The notes: generated by a model from the sequence alone, not told the origin. A stretch of DNA of 64,000 bases from Methylobacterium symbioticum (GCF_902141845.1 NZ_CABFPH010000002.1:62001-126000); one strand, 5' to 3'; numbered from the stretch's first letter, positions 34,745 to 44,547 are shown. Made by a program: numbers and translations.

Positions 34745-35053
34745 TCAGGCCAGGAGTTCGCTCGCGTAGTGCCGGGCCGCGGCCTCCAGCACGGGCGAGA
34801 ACAGGCCGAGCGTCAGCGGCAGGGCAGCCGTGAGGCGCAGCGTATCCTCGGCGATGTCGAGGGTGCCACTGACGCTCTGCCCGAGGGCGCGGGCCGCGAA
34901 GCCGCGCGCATTGCCCTGCCAATCGTCGATGATGATCGCGATATTGTCCTTCTCCAGGCGACGCTTCGCCCAATCCGTGTGCCGGTCGAGCCGGCTGCGC
35001 ACTTCCTCGGTCCCAAGGCTGTGCGGCACGGTGATGACGATCTGCTTGGCCAT
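34745..35053 (-). CDS. Polyhydroxyalkanoic acid system family protein (PHA_gran_rgn)
   Basis: A 102-residue cytosolic protein resembling PF09650, a family linked by gene context to PHA granules: IVITVPHSLGTEEVRSRLDRHTDWAK, then a beta-rich half (GTLDIAEDTLRLTAALP) and a C-terminal helix. ATG at 35053 is preferred to one at 35068. Its stop lies seven bases from the LysR gene stop (convergent). Function within PHA metabolism is not defined. With phaZ at the left end of the window it is the second PHA-associated gene. Confidence 0.7.
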   Translation of the reverse strand: MAKQIVITVPHSLGTEEVRSRLDRHTDWAKRRLEKDNIAIIIDDWQGNARGFAARALGQSVSGTLDIAEDTLRLTAALPLTLGLFSPVLEAAARHYASELLA

Positions 35054-35150
35054 CGGCCTCCCTCGCACGCGATCCGGACAGCATCCCGAAGCTCGGACCC
35101 TGCGCGGGGATGCTTAACCTGACGTAAGCGGCTCGGCCGGCCGTGAGTGC

Positions 35151-35249
35151 CTTTCCCGATCGCATTGCCACCGGGAACGGCTCCAAGTCATTGTTTCGAC
35201 GCGCGCTCTCGCGCCGAACCGTCATCCACCTCGACGGAGAGCGCTCTAG
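35151..35249. repeat. Dispersed intergenic hairpin repeat, copy B
   Basis: Same block order as the copy at 4604-4706: TTCCCGATCGCATTGC, CGGGAACGGCTCCA, TTGTTTCGACGC, GCGCCGAACC, then TCCACCTCGACGGAGAGCGCTC. The head hairpin is degraded here (only CCCG/CGGG pairs remain). It overlaps the stop codon of the OGFr-like gene, so the repeat supplies the end of that coding sequence. Confidence 0.72.
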
Positions 35250-35719
35250 CCTGTGCCGCCGTCCCGCCCGAGCGCCCTCGCCCAGAAATGGAGACTGCCC
35301 GGATTGATCGGGCCCCCGGCCGCCGCGTTGCGCGCCGTGACGAAGGCGTGGAACGCCTCGGCCGAGCCGTCGCCGAGCAGGTCCCGAAGCGCGGTGAGGA
35401 TGCGCGTGATGCGCAGGTGGTTGTGGTCGTGCGGGCAGAGCCAGAAATCGGTCTCCGCGTAGAAGCGGCGCATCCGGTCGCGGGACGCGACAAGTCCCTC
35501 CCGCGCGGCGGGGTCTATGCGGATCGCCTCCGCCTCGGCGGCCGTCAGGACGGGCGCCCCCGGCACGGCGCGGCTCGCCTCCCGCAGGGGGAAGCACCAT
35601 TGGATGAAGTCGTGGACGCCCTCGATGCGGATGTCGTCGAAGGCGAGCACGTCGGCAAGGCGCCGCCCGGCCCCATCGCGGCCCGTGCCCGCGAGGAAGG
35701 CGTGGATGCGCCCGCTCAC
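35246..35719 (-). CDS. Opioid growth factor receptor (OGFr)-related domain protein
   Basis: A 157-residue protein with the OGFr_N-type sequence known from animals and scattered bacteria: FDDIRIEGVHDFIQWCFPLRE, then DRMRRFYAETDFWLCPHDHNHLRITRILTALRDLLG. The WCFP, FYG-type and HNHLRITRIL signatures are clear. Bacterial function is unknown. Its ATG overlaps the gpsA stop (ATGA). Its last codons and stop lie within a dispersed repeat, so the C-terminus may have been altered by insertion. Confidence 0.75.
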   Translation of the reverse strand: MSGRIHAFLAGTGRDGAGRRLADVLAFDDIRIEGVHDFIQWCFPLREASRAVPGAPVLTAAEAEAIRIDPAAREGLVASRDRMRRFYAETDFWLCPHDHNHLRITRILTALRDLLGDGSAEAFHAFVTARNAAAGGPINPGSLHFWARALGRDGGTG

Positions 35720-36711
35720 TCGGTCTCTCCCTTGAGCGGGCGGGCGAGCAGCCGTGCCGCCATCTCCTCGACCCGTGCCGCGCCGGAGACGATGGCCGCC
35801 ACCGCCTCGGCGATCGGCATCTCCACATCGCGGGCCCGGGCGAGGGCCACCAGGGCCGCGGCGGTGAAGGCGCCCTCGGCGAGTTTGCCGCCGGAGGCCT
35901 CCTCCGGCGAGGCGCCGGCCCCGAGCCGCTCTCCGAAGGCGAAGTTGCGCGATTGCGACGAGGAGGCGGTCAGCACGAGGTCGCCGAGCCCGGACAGGCC
36001 CATCAGCGTCTCCGGCCGGCCACCATAGCTGCGGGCGAAGCGCATCAGCTCGGCGAAGGCACGGGCGATCAAGGCGGCGCGGGCGCTCTCGCCGAGGCCG
36101 CGGCCGGCGACGATCCCCGAGGCGATGGCGAGCACGTTCTTGCCCGCCCCGCCGATCTCGACGCCGCGCACATCGTCGGTGTGGTAGAGGCGGAGCGTCG
36201 GCCCGGAGAGGAGCCGCGCGAGAGCGGCCGCGCGCTCGGCATCGGCGGCGGCGAGCGTCACTGCGGTCGGCAGGTTGCGGGCGACGTCCGCCGCGAAGCT
36301 CGGGCCGGACAGGACGGCGACCGGCGTGGCGGCGGGCAGGATCTCGGCGGCGACATCGCTCATGAAGGCATCCGTGCCGCGCTCGATGCCCTTGGCGCAG
36401 AGCACGATTGGCGCCCCCGTCGGCAGGTCAGGCCCGAGCTGTCCGATTACCGCGCGGGCGGTTTGGGCCGGCGTGACGAGAAGGACGGCCGCCGCATCCC
36501 GCAAAGCCGCCGGATCGGCCGTCGCCCGGATCCGTTCGTGGAGCGGCACGCCCGGGAGGTAGCGGGCATTCTCGCGGCTCGCCTCGATCGTCGAGGCAGC
36601 CGCGCCGTCGCGCAGCCAGAGGGTCACGGCGTGGCGCGCGGCCACCGCATTGGCCAGGGCGGTGCCCCAGGAGCCGCCGCCTACGACTGCGACGGTTTCG
36701 GTCTCGCTCAT
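35716..36711 (-). CDS. gpsA: Glycerol-3-phosphate dehydrogenase [NAD(P)+]
   Basis: Reduces dihydroxyacetone phosphate to sn-glycerol 3-phosphate for phospholipid synthesis. The 331-residue protein has the N-terminal Rossmann motif VAVVGGGSWGTALANAVA, LLVTPAQTARAVI, VLCAKGIERGT, LSGPSFAADVARNLPTAV, and the catalytic/substrate loop VEIGGAGKNVLAIASGIVAG with the conserved Lys, then GLSGLGDLVLT. It overlaps both neighbours by four bases (ATGA), being translated between the GNAT and OGFr-like genes. With plsX in the same window it belongs to the phospholipid precursor genes. Confidence 0.93.
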   Translation of the reverse strand: MSETETVAVVGGGSWGTALANAVAARHAVTLWLRDGAAASTIEASRENARYLPGVPLHERIRATADPAALRDAAAVLLVTPAQTARAVIGQLGPDLPTGAPIVLCAKGIERGTDAFMSDVAAEILPAATPVAVLSGPSFAADVARNLPTAVTLAAADAERAAALARLLSGPTLRLYHTDDVRGVEIGGAGKNVLAIASGIVAGRGLGESARAALIARAFAELMRFARSYGGRPETLMGLSGLGDLVLTASSSQSRNFAFGERLGAGASPEEASGGKLAEGAFTAAALVALARARDVEMPIAEAVAAIVSGAARVEEMAARLLARPLKGETE

Positions 36712-37649
36712 GCGGATCCTCCCGGACATTCGAATGCATCCAGCCGGTAGAGGACGTGGACGCTCAAGGGATGGTCGGGTGGCAGGCCCGGATGCGCGAA
36801 GGTCCCGCCCGGCGCCATGCCGAGCCGCTCCATCACCCGGCGCGAGGCCGCGTTGCCGAGCGCCGTATAGGCCACCACGGCGGGGATCCCGCAACGGCCG
36901 AACAGGTCCGCGAGGCTCGCCCGCGCGGCGCGGGTCGCGATGCCGCGCCCCCAGGCGTCGCGGGCGAGGCGCCAGCCGATCTCAACGCAATCGCCCGGCC
37001 GTTCGCCGCCGGCAAAGGGCATCGGCCGCATGATGCGCATCCCGCCGACAAACCCGACGAAGCGCCCGCCTTCCGCCACGGCCCAGGGACCGAACCCGTC
37101 GGCATCGAAGCGCCGGTCGAGCGCGCGGGCCTCGGTGAGGCTTTCGGAGCGGCTGCGCAGTGCCGGGAAATGCGCCATCACCTCCGGGTCCGCATTGAGG
37201 GCGGCGAAAGCCGCATCGTCGCCGCGCTGCCAGCGCCGGAGCTGCAGGCCGCCGCAGGCAAGCGCGTCGGGGGCCGACGGTGCGCTGCGCCTGCCTCGCC
37301 ACAGCATCGAGCGCCGGTCGAGCAGCGCGAGGTCCGCGCGCCCGTCGATCACGGCCTCGCCGAGCTCGATCGCCGCGGCGAGGCGTTCGGGCGGCATGTT
37401 CGCCCAGGCTGGTGGCCGGACGCTGTCGCGCCATGAGCCGCCGCAGGCGTTGTCGAGGAGGATGCGCGCGAAGCCGTGGTTCAGGCGCACCGGCCAGTCC
37501 GGACGCGCCGTCGCAGCCTCCGGGAGGCGCCGGTCCACGAGGTCGCGCCAACGCGTCTGAGGATCGGCGGGTGGGACCGGGCGGAGGGGCTCGGTACGGG
37601 CGTCGCTGTAATTGCCGCGTGGCAGCACGAGGCGGCCGGGCGGTCTCAC
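36708..37649 (-). CDS. GNAT acetyltransferase with an extra N-terminal domain
   Basis: A 313-residue protein. The C-terminal 170 residues are a RimJ/RimL-type GNAT domain ([67 protein letters not shown]). The N-terminal 130 residues ([41 protein letters not shown]) are a separate helical domain seen with GNATs in this group, of unknown role. GTG at 37649 overlaps the tsaD stop (GTGA) and its own stop overlaps gpsA. The substrate is unknown; protein N-acetylation or a small molecule are both possible. Confidence 0.75.
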   Translation of the reverse strand: MRPPGRLVLPRGNYSDARTEPLRPVPPADPQTRWRDLVDRRLPEAATARPDWPVRLNHGFARILLDNACGGSWRDSVRPPAWANMPPERLAAAIELGEAVIDGRADLALLDRRSMLWRGRRSAPSAPDALACGGLQLRRWQRGDDAAFAALNADPEVMAHFPALRSRSESLTEARALDRRFDADGFGPWAVAEGGRFVGFVGGMRIMRPMPFAGGERPGDCVEIGWRLARDAWGRGIATRAARASLADLFGRCGIPAVVAYTALGNAASRRVMERLGMAPGGTFAHPGLPPDHPLSVHVLYRLDAFECPGGSA

Positions 37650-38701
37650 CCGGTGACCGCCGCGGCGCCGGGCCTCTCCGCGAAAGGCCAGCGCGCGCGC
37701 GCAGGCACGGTGAGGTCGTCCACGAGGCCGAGGCGCAGCCGTTCCAGCCCCGCCCAGGCGATCATGGCCCCGTTGTCGCCGCACAGATCCAGCGGCGGCG
37801 CCACGAAGGCGAGGCCGGCCTCCCCTGCGAGCGCGGCCAGCGCCCGGCGGATCGGGCCGTTCGCCGCGACGCCGCCGGCGGCCACGAGGGCGGTCGGGTG
37901 GCCGGCGACATCGGCGAAACTGCGCAGCGCCACCCGGGCACGGTCGACCACCACATCCGTGATCGCCGCCTGGAAGCCCGCGCAGAGATCCGCCACGTCC
38001 CGTTCGGCGAGCGGCGCGATCCGCTCGGCCTCGACGCGGAGCGCGGTCTTCAGTCCGGAGAGGGAGAAGTCGGCCTCGCGGCGCCCCAGCATCGGGCGCG
38101 GCAGGGCGAAGCGCTCGGGATCGCCGCTCTCGGCCATGCGCTCGACCTCCGGCCCGCCGGGATAACCGAGGCCCAGCAGCTTCGCGACCTTGTCGAAGGC
38201 CTCGCCGATCGCGTCGTCGATGGTGCCGCCGAGCCGCACATATTGCCCGACCCCCTTCACGGCGACGAGCTGGGTGTGGCCGCCCGAGGCAAGGAGCAGC
38301 AGGTAGGGAAAGCTCAACCCGTCGGTCAGCCGCGCCGTCAGGGCGTGCGCCTCGAGATGATTGACGGCGATGAGCGGCTTGCGGCCGACGAGGGCCAGCG
38401 TCTTGGCAGTGACGAGGCCGACCAGCACCCCGCCGATCAGGCCGGGCCCGGCCGCGACGGCGATGCCGTCGAGGTCGGCGAGCCGCATACCGGCCTTGGC
38501 GAGTGCCCGCTCGATCAGCCGGTCCAGCACCTCCACATGGGCGCGAGCAGCGATCTCGGGCACGACACCGCCATAGGCGGCGTGCTCGGCGATCTGGCTC
38601 AGCACCTCGTTCGCGCGCAGGACCGGTGCGCCATCCTCGTTCGCGCCGACGATCGCGGCGCTGGTCTCGTCGCAGGTGGTCTCGATGCCGAGAATGTTCA
38701 T
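37646..38701 (-). CDS. tsaD: tRNA N6-threonylcarbamoyladenosine transferase TsaD
   Basis: Catalytic subunit that transfers the threonylcarbamoyl group to A37 of ANN-decoding tRNAs, with TsaB and TsaE. The 351-residue protein is full length: [16 protein letters not shown] at the N-terminus, the metal-binding [54 protein letters not shown], and the second metal/ATP motif [17 protein letters not shown]. It heads a tightly packed group (tsaD-GNAT-gpsA-OGFr) in which each gene overlaps the next by four bases. Confidence 0.95.
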   Translation of the reverse strand: MNILGIETTCDETSAAIVGANEDGAPVLRANEVLSQIAEHAAYGGVVPEIAARAHVEVLDRLIERALAKAGMRLADLDGIAVAAGPGLIGGVLVGLVTAKTLALVGRKPLIAVNHLEAHALTARLTDGLSFPYLLLLASGGHTQLVAVKGVGQYVRLGGTIDDAIGEAFDKVAKLLGLGYPGGPEVERMAESGDPERFALPRPMLGRREADFSLSGLKTALRVEAERIAPLAERDVADLCAGFQAAITDVVVDRARVALRSFADVAGHPTALVAAGGVAANGPIRRALAALAGEAGLAFVAPPLDLCGDNGAMIAWAGLERLRLGLVDDLTVPARARWPFAERPGAAAVTG

Positions 38702-38762
38702 GGAGAGTTCGGTCCTGACGGGCGCCCCTTGTATCCGGGCCGCCCGTGGGACCGCAACGCGA

Positions 38763-38972
38763 TCAGTCGACCGCGACCATCACGTCGGACGCCTTGACGA
38801 CGGCGTAGGCCTCGGAGCCGGGGGTGAGCTTGAGGGCATCGACCGACTCGTTGGTGATCGCGGCCGTCACGACCTGGCCAGGGGCGATCTCGATCTTCAC
38901 ATGGGCCGTCGTCGCCCCCTTCTCGACGGAGACGACCTTGCCCTTGAGGACGTTGCGCGCGCTGATCTTCAT
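38763..38972 (-). CDS. Molybdopterin/molybdate-binding Mop (TOBE) domain protein
   Basis: A 69-residue single-domain molbindin: [19 protein letters not shown], then [20 protein letters not shown] and [15 protein letters not shown], the whole conserved Mop fold. Such proteins bind molybdate or tungstate oxyanions as oligomers, acting as a store or buffer. ATG at 38972 is used because residues upstream are not conserved. It stands alone 61 bases upstream of tsaD in the same direction, without modABC nearby. Confidence 0.85.
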   Translation of the reverse strand: MKISARNVLKGKVVSVEKGATTAHVKIEIAPGQVVTAAITNESVDALKLTPGSEAYAVVKASDVMVAVD

Positions 38973-39040
38973 CGGGTCTTTCCCGGGGCCGGCGGACTGG
39001 CATCGGCGCCGATATAGCGCCGCGCCCCCCGTCCGGCATT

Positions 39041-39388
39041 TCAACGGTCGTCAGATTCCTCGGGCTCCGCAAGCTCCTCGGAGATCGGCCGGGCCCCCCA
39101 GTCGACCAGGACCGCGTTCAGATCGTCGAGCACGAAGTGTCGCGCGCTATCGCGGTCGTAGCCGTCCTCAAGGAGGTCGTCATAATCGGTGAAGGTGTGG
39201 CGGGCGAAGGCGACCAGGGCGAGCCAGGCCGCGTTTTCCGGCGCGGCGCGGCGCAGGCCCGGGCTGGCGAGCGCCTTGTCGACCACCGCCTCGGCCTCGA
39301 AGTCGGGCAGGCGCGGCGCCAGCCGCTGCAGCGCCGCGGCCACGGCCGCGCGCCGATTGATCCCGTTGCCGTCCTGTCGGCCGCTCAC
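39041..39388 (-). CDS. DUF2293 domain protein
   Basis: A 115-residue small protein with INRRAAVAAALQRLAPRLP, AVVDKALASPGLRRAAPENAAWLALVAFARHTFTDYDDLL and DRDSARHFVLDDLNAVLVDWG, matching the DUF2293 family of unknown function. GTG at 39388 gives the family length; the frame upstream is longer but overlaps the divergent exported-protein gene. Its acidic C-terminus ends EPEESDDR. No function can be assigned. Confidence 0.65.
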   Translation of the reverse strand: MSGRQDGNGINRRAAVAAALQRLAPRLPDFEAEAVVDKALASPGLRRAAPENAAWLALVAFARHTFTDYDDLLEDGYDRDSARHFVLDDLNAVLVDWGARPISEELAEPEESDDR

Positions 39389-39502
39389 GACGCCTCCGGC
39401 GCTTTCCCAATCCGCGCCCAACCTGCCATACTCCGCATCGACTTGCGTGCCGTGGACAGAACGAAGCCGGCCGGCGCGGGCAAGCCCAGGGAGATCTCGT
39501 CC

Positions 39503-39784
39503 ATGCGTGTGGGGTTCACCGCGTTCATCCTCGGCCTGACGCTGGCCGCAGGCCATGCCGCAGCGCAGGCACCCGACTCGGCGCCGGGGACGGCCGGTCC
39601 AAAGGCCGCGCGCAGCGTCACCACGACGGGCCAGACCAAGCCGCCGGGCGGAGGCGCCGCGGCGCCGATGAAGCCGATCAACGAGGCTGAGATGCTGAAG
39701 GCGCAGAAGGCCGCCGCCGCCCGCGACAAGGCCTGGGACGCCAAGATGCGCACCACGCTGGGCTCGATCTGCCGCGGCTGCTGA
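39503..39784 (+). CDS. Small exported protein of unknown function
   Basis: A 93-residue product with a good Sec signal peptide (MRVGFTAFILGLTLAAGHAAAQA) preceded by GGGAGATC. The mature part is Pro/Ala/Thr-rich (PDSAPGTAGPKAARSVTTTGQ) followed by a charged helix (EAEMLKAQKAAAARDKAWDAKM) and two Cys at the C-terminus (ICRGC). I recognise no family. It is convergent with ihfA and divergent from the DUF2293 gene, so it is probably transcribed alone. Confidence 0.6.
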   Translation: MRVGFTAFILGLTLAAGHAAAQAPDSAPGTAGPKAARSVTTTGQTKPPGGGAAAPMKPINEAEMLKAQKAAAARDKAWDAKMRTTLGSICRGC

Positions 39785-39814
39785 TCCGGCCGCGCCGAAT
39801 CGTGCGGAACGCGG

Positions 39815-40135
39815 TCAGTCGTCCGCTTCCAGCGCAGCCCCGTTCAGGCCGTTGATCCGCGCCTTGAGCACGTTCGAGGGCTTGAACACCATGACCTGAC
39901 GCGGCTCGATCGCCACCTCGACGCCGGTCTTCGGATTGCGGCCGACGCGGCGGCCCTTGCTGCGCACCACGAACGAGCCGAACGACGACAGCTTCACGGT
40001 CTCGCCTTCGGCGAGACAGGTACAGATCTCGCCGAGAACCGTCTCCACGAGAGCCGCGGATTCCGTGCGCGAGAGGCCGACCTGCTGATAGACGGCCTCG
40101 CTCAGATCGGCGCGTGTGACCGTCTTCCCCGTCAT
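39815..40135 (-). CDS. ihfA: Integration host factor subunit alpha
   Basis: DNA-bending HU/IHF family protein, 106 residues. The sequence [29 protein letters not shown] and the DNA-arm region [20 protein letters not shown] with the intercalating Pro in [15 protein letters not shown] context identify it; the alpha-type start [10 protein letters not shown] agrees. It follows fabH by about 130 bases in the usual plsX-fabH-ihfA order. The merR-type gene that often comes next in this group is absent: the next gene is convergent. Confidence 0.92.
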   Translation of the reverse strand: MTGKTVTRADLSEAVYQQVGLSRTESAALVETVLGEICTCLAEGETVKLSSFGSFVVRSKGRRVGRNPKTGVEVAIEPRQVMVFKPSNVLKARINGLNGAALEADD

Positions 40136-40266
40136 GCTCCACCCCCAAGGAATGCTTTTTCGAGGATCGTCTGCACGACGTATCCCTATGATCCGGCACG
40201 CTAATCGGCGCTCCGGCCCGGGTCAACCGCAAGGCCGGTATTCCGCCGCAAATTGTCCGCTTGGGC

Positions 40267-41241
40267 CTACCAGCGAATCAGGGCCGCGCCCCAGCTGAAG
40301 CCGCCACCGATCGCCTCGATCATCACGAGGTCGCCGTCGCGGATGCGCCCGTCCTTGCGGGCGACATCGAGGGCGAGCGGGATCGAGGCGGCCGAGGTGT
40401 TGCCGTGCCGGTCAACCGTCAGCACGATCTTCTCGCGTGCGATGCCGATCTTGTCGGCCGAGGCCTCGATGATGCGCCGGTTCGCCTGGTGCGGCACGAA
40501 CCAAGTGAGGTCGTCGGCGGTGACGCCGGCCCGTTCCAGCGACTCGACGATCACGTCGGTGACCGAGCCAACCGCGAAGCGGAAGACCTCGCGGCCCTCC
40601 ATGCGCAGATGCCCGGTCGTGCCGGTGGAGCCCGGTCCGCCATCCACGTAGAGCTTCTCCCGGTGTCGCCCGTCGGAGCGCAGGCTCGCCGAGAGCACGC
40701 CGCGGCCCTGCGCCTCCGAATCGGGACGCGCCTCCATCACGATCGCCCCGGCCCCGTCCCCAAACAGCACGCAGGTGGTGCGGTCCTCCCAGTCGAGGAT
40801 GCGCGAAAAGGTCTCCGCCCCGACCACGAGGGCGCGCCGCGCCCCGCCCGTGGTGAGGAAGCGGTCGGCCGTCGAGACGGCGAAGACGAAGCCGGCGCAG
40901 ACCGCCTGCAGGTCGAAGGCCGCGCCCTGCCGGATGCCCAGAGCCGCCTGGATCTGGGTCGCCGTCGAGGGGAAGGTGTGGTCCGGCGTTGAGGTCGCGC
41001 AGATCACGAGGTCGATGTCGTCGGGGCCGAGCCCCGCATCGTCGAGAGCGGCGCGGGCCGCACGCGTGCCCAGCACCGAGGTGGTCTCCTCGGGAGAAGC
41101 GAGGTGGCGCTGGCGGATGCCGGTGCGCTGGACGATCCACGCGTCGGAGGTGTCGACCCGCTCGGAGAGCTCGGCATTCGTCACCACCCGCTCGGGCAGA
41201 CTCGACCCTGTGCCGACGACGACGGAACGCAGGCTGGTCAT
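40267..41241 (-). CDS. fabH: 3-oxoacyl-[ACP] synthase III
   Basis: Condenses acetyl-CoA with malonyl-ACP to start fatty acid synthesis. The 324-residue protein shows the thiolase fold and triad: Cys in [14 protein letters not shown], His in [11 protein letters not shown] and Asn in [15 protein letters not shown], with the C-terminal [13 protein letters not shown] signature. It lies 171 bases downstream of plsX and upstream of ihfA in one direction. Confidence 0.95.
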   Translation of the reverse strand: MTSLRSVVVGTGSSLPERVVTNAELSERVDTSDAWIVQRTGIRQRHLASPEETTSVLGTRAARAALDDAGLGPDDIDLVICATSTPDHTFPSTATQIQAALGIRQGAAFDLQAVCAGFVFAVSTADRFLTTGGARRALVVGAETFSRILDWEDRTTCVLFGDGAGAIVMEARPDSEAQGRGVLSASLRSDGRHREKLYVDGGPGSTGTTGHLRMEGREVFRFAVGSVTDVIVESLERAGVTADDLTWFVPHQANRRIIEASADKIGIAREKIVLTVDRHGNTSAASIPLALDVARKDGRIRDGDLVMIEAIGGGFSWGAALIRW

Positions 41242-41412
41242 CGTGTCCCTTCCCGGAACGCTCCGGAACGCGCGAGCTCTGCCCGCGGATCCGTCCTGGC
41301 GTTCCTCAATCCTCTACGCCGTCGGGAGCCGTGCCCGGGCGGGCCCGACCTTCACTCGTTGCGACCTGCGCCCCGTGCGCCGAACCGGCGCACGTCGTTG
41401 GGCGCGCCGTGC

Positions 41413-42450
41413 TCAGACCCGCGCCATCGTGGTCGGCGTCTCGTCCAGCATGTCGCGAATGGTCCGCATCAGGTCGTGGCGGGCCATGTCGTGGGCAAGG
41501 TCGATCGCCGCGGCGAAGCCCTGCGCATTCTCGGAGCCGTGGCTCTTGATGACGATGCCCTCGAGGCCGAGAAACACGCCGCCATTGGCCCGGCTCGGGT
41601 TCATCTTGTCCTTGAGCGCCTTGAAGGCCTGCCGCGCGAACAGCGCACCGATCTTGGCCGACAGGGTGCGGGTCATGGCCGAGCGCAGATAGGTGCCGAT
41701 CTGCTTGGCGGTGCCCTCGGCGGTCTTCAAGGCGATGTTGCCGGTGAAGCCCTCGGTCACCACCACGTCCACGGTGCCGCGGCCGAGATCGGTGCCCTCC
41801 ACGAAGCCGTGATAGGCGAAATTCGCCGCATCGTGCTCGCGTAGCAGCCGGGCGGCTTCCTTGACCGCCTCGTTACCCTTCATCTCCTCGGTACCGACAT
41901 TGAGGAGGCCGACGGTCGGGCGCTCCAGGTCCAGTACGATGCGGGCCATGGCGGAGCCCATCACGGCCATCTCGACGAGGTGCTCGGCATCGGTGCCGAT
42001 GGTGGCGCCCACATCGAGCACCACGCTCTCGCCGCGCACCGTGGGCCACAGGCAGGCGATGGCCGGCCGCTCGATGCCAGCCATGGTCTTCAGGCAGATC
42101 TTCGACATCGCCATGAGGGCGCCGGTATTGCCGGCCGAGACCGCGGCCTGGGCGTGCCCGTCGCGCACCGCCTGGATCGCCTGCCACATCGAGGACTTGC
42201 CGCGGCCCTGGCGGACCGCCTGGCTCGGCTTGTCATCCATGGCGATCGACATGGTGGTGTGCCGGATCTCGACGGCACCCTTCAGGCGCGGCTCGGCCTC
42301 GACGAGCGGACCCACCACGGCCTCGTCGCCGAACATGATGAAACGCGTCTCCGGATGGCGCTCGCGGGCGATCGCCGCCCCCGGCACGACCGTCGAGGCG
42401 CCATGATCGCCGCCCATGGCGTCGAGCGAGATGCACACGGGTTGGGACAT
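41413..42450 (-). CDS. plsX: Phosphate acyltransferase PlsX
   Basis: Makes acyl-phosphate from acyl-ACP for the PlsY step of phospholipid synthesis. The 345-residue protein begins [19 protein letters not shown], followed by [47 protein letters not shown] and [17 protein letters not shown], all family signatures. It is downstream of the DUF177 gene and upstream of fabH. Confidence 0.95.
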   Translation of the reverse strand: MSQPVCISLDAMGGDHGASTVVPGAAIARERHPETRFIMFGDEAVVGPLVEAEPRLKGAVEIRHTTMSIAMDDKPSQAVRQGRGKSSMWQAIQAVRDGHAQAAVSAGNTGALMAMSKICLKTMAGIERPAIACLWPTVRGESVVLDVGATIGTDAEHLVEMAVMGSAMARIVLDLERPTVGLLNVGTEEMKGNEAVKEAARLLREHDAANFAYHGFVEGTDLGRGTVDVVVTEGFTGNIALKTAEGTAKQIGTYLRSAMTRTLSAKIGALFARQAFKALKDKMNPSRANGGVFLGLEGIVIKSHGSENAQGFAAAIDLAHDMARHDLMRTIRDMLDETPTTMARV

Positions 42451-42641
42451 GGTGGATGCGGGGCTAAGCCTCTGGGGAGCCGGGACGTGTCGGCGTGTGC
42501 GACCGCCCGGCGGAGGATGGGGCGCGGAGCGGGGCGGAAAATAGCGATCCCTCCCCGCCGGGCAAACGTTTTCTCAACCACGGCCGCTCGGAGCGTCCGC
42601 GACGCGGCGAGGCGCGCCTCCGAATCCCGAGCGTTCGAATT

Positions 42642-43151
42642 TCATGCGTCGCCGTCCTTCAGCGCACGCAACGCGTCGAAGGGGCCCGCATCCTGGCCAA
42701 CCTGAACGGGTTCGAAGCTCACGCCGGGCTTGCGCGGATAGGGATCGAGGCCGAGCGCCAGGAATTCTGCGGTGAGCACGCCGAAATCGATGCGGCCGCC
42801 AACGATCGGGTCCGGCACCTCGGCATCCTCGGCATCGGTCCCCGCGAGCCGGTCGGTATCGGTGAACTCGACCTCGACCGGCTCGCTCACCTTCGCCTCG
42901 AAGGGCTCCAGGGTGACGGTGCAGATCTGGGTGACCAACGCCTCGACCCGGCCTGTGACGATGAGCCGGGTCGTCGGGCCGGAGATGTCGAAATGGCCGA
43001 CGAGGTCGCGCAGACCCGGGATACCGAAATCCTTGGCGAGGGCCTCGGCTTCCGCCTGCGTCGCCTCCACGGTCACGCCGCCGCGGCCCGGCGGCAGGCG
43101 TGAGACGTCAACGATCCGCGAGAGGGGCCCGACCTTGTCCGCGTGACTCAT
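42642..43151 (-). CDS. DUF177/YceD family protein
   Basis: A 169-residue protein of the DUF177 family, associated with rRNA/large-subunit biogenesis and conserved upstream of rpmF-plsX. Motifs: DISGPTTRLIVTGRVEALVTQICTVTLEPFE with the conserved Cys and VGGRIDFGVLTAEFLALGLDPYPRKPG near the C-terminus. Here rpmF is missing between it and plsX, as in many alphaproteobacteria. Its ATG overlaps the stop of the cytochrome bc1 chaperone gene. Confidence 0.85.
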   Translation of the reverse strand: MSHADKVGPLSRIVDVSRLPPGRGGVTVEATQAEAEALAKDFGIPGLRDLVGHFDISGPTTRLIVTGRVEALVTQICTVTLEPFEAKVSEPVEVEFTDTDRLAGTDAEDAEVPDPIVGGRIDFGVLTAEFLALGLDPYPRKPGVSFEPVQVGQDAGPFDALRALKDGDA

Positions 43152-43717
43152 ACTCTGTCTCCTGCATCCGCCGCGAAGCCCGCCGGATCGGGAAGATCAA
43201 GCGTTGCCGCGAGCAGACGATCGAGGTCCGACCCGTCGAGGGCGGCATCCGCGGCCGTGACATAGGCCGCGAGCCCCGCCGCCTGGGGCGTCGCGGCGGC
43301 GGCGTCGGCCCCCAGAACATTGCGCGCGAGCGCGAGCTGCAGGGCCTCGCCGTCCCGCGCGTCAAGGGCGGCGTCGTAGCCCCCGGCCCGGCCGTAGAAG
43401 GCAGCGCCGAGCTTCTTCATGCGCTTAGGCACGCCGAAATCGCCGATGCCGAGTTCGCGCAGTGAGGCGTCGAGTTGGAGGAAGACCGAGTTCACGAGGT
43501 CCTGCGCCACGTCCGCGGCCGGCGGCGGCAGGCGGTTCAGGCGGCGCAGCACCAGCACGGTGTGGAGCACGAGGCACTCGAAACGGCCCTCGACGGTGTC
43601 GGGCACACCTAGACGTTCGTAGAGCGCGGGCGCCCGGCTCGCGGCGATGATCGCCAAGTGCAGTGTTTCGATGGTACGGCGGCGCTCGCTGCCGCGGCGG
43701 AAGAACCGGGCGATCAT
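43148..43717 (-). CDS. Ubiquinol-cytochrome c chaperone family protein
   Basis: A 189-residue relative of mitochondrial Cbp3 (PF03981), which assists assembly of cytochrome b of the bc1 complex. Visible blocks: TIETLHLAIIAASRAPALYERLGVPDTVEGRFE, LVLRRLNRLP, VNSVFLQLDASLRELGIGDFGVPKRMKKLGAAFYGRAGGY. First gene of the run leading to plsX-fabH-ihfA and overlapping DUF177 by four bases; this order is conserved in Rhizobiales. It is divergent from bamE. Confidence 0.85.
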   Translation of the reverse strand: MIARFFRRGSERRRTIETLHLAIIAASRAPALYERLGVPDTVEGRFECLVLHTVLVLRRLNRLPPPAADVAQDLVNSVFLQLDASLRELGIGDFGVPKRMKKLGAAFYGRAGGYDAALDARDGEALQLALARNVLGADAAAATPQAAGLAAYVTAADAALDGSDLDRLLAATLDLPDPAGFAADAGDRV

Positions 43718-43892
43718 GCCGCCCTCCCCCGGGCCGGTCCCGCTTCTCCCCGGGGCTGTGTCCGGGCTTGCCTTGTCAAAGCCATAACCCCGCGGTACGG
43801 CAACCCACGGTCAAGGTGCAAGCGCTGCCGCAAACCGCCCGCAAGCGCGGGGCTGCGCGACACGTCGTCAACACAGGTTTTCCGGGGGGCCG

Positions 43893-44387
43893 ATGCCGCG
43901 CCGTCTCGTCTCGTCTCTGGCGCGTGGCGCCCTCCTCGCAGGCCTCGGCCTGGCTCTGTCCGGCTGCATCGGCGAGGAACTGCGTCACGGCTATCAGGTC
44001 GATCAGGCGGCGCTTGCCGCGGTGAAACCCGGCATGAGCGCCGAGCAGGTCCTGCAGACGCTCGGCACGCCCTCGACCGTGTCCACGGTCGGCAACAAGT
44101 CCTGGTACTACATCTCGCAGAACACCAGCCGCACGGTGATGTTCCTCGGCGAGCGCGTCGACGACCAGAAGGTCACGGCGGTCTATTTCAACCAGGCATT
44201 CAAGGTCGAGCGCGTGGCGCTCTACGGCCTTCAGGACGGCAAGGTGTTCGATTTCATCGAGCGCACCACGCCGACCAGCGGCCAGGACCGCGCCTTCCTC
44301 AGCCAGCTCTTCCGCGGCCTGACCCGCTACGAGCCCTTCGGCGGCGGCGCCGGCAGCCTCGTCCCGGGCGCCAACCGCGGCATGTGA
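43893..44387 (+). CDS. bamE: Outer-membrane assembly lipoprotein BamE (SmpA/OmlA)
   Basis: Accessory lipoprotein of the BAM complex that inserts beta-barrel proteins. The 164-residue precursor has a lipoprotein signal with lipobox LSGC near residue 25 and a BamE core: VKPGMSAEQVLQTLGTPSTV, SWYYISQNTSR and VTAVYFNQAFKVERV. It is divergent from the cytochrome bc1 chaperone gene, a conserved alphaproteobacterial arrangement. The C-terminal extension of about 45 residues is longer than in enterics. Confidence 0.88.
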   Translation: MPRRLVSSLARGALLAGLGLALSGCIGEELRHGYQVDQAALAAVKPGMSAEQVLQTLGTPSTVSTVGNKSWYYISQNTSRTVMFLGERVDDQKVTAVYFNQAFKVERVALYGLQDGKVFDFIERTTPTSGQDRAFLSQLFRGLTRYEPFGGGAGSLVPGANRGM

Positions 44388-44547
44388 TCCTGCGGGGATG
44401 ACGGGCTCAGGCTCGGCGCCCCTGCCCGTTCGAGCGGGAGCGAGCGATCGTCCCGCGAGCGTTCGGCTCGTACCCTCATGCTGTCTCCGTCGAGGCTGCC
44501 GCCCCGCGTCGGTCTTGAGAGGCTGAAAGCGCCTCACAACGGGGCCC

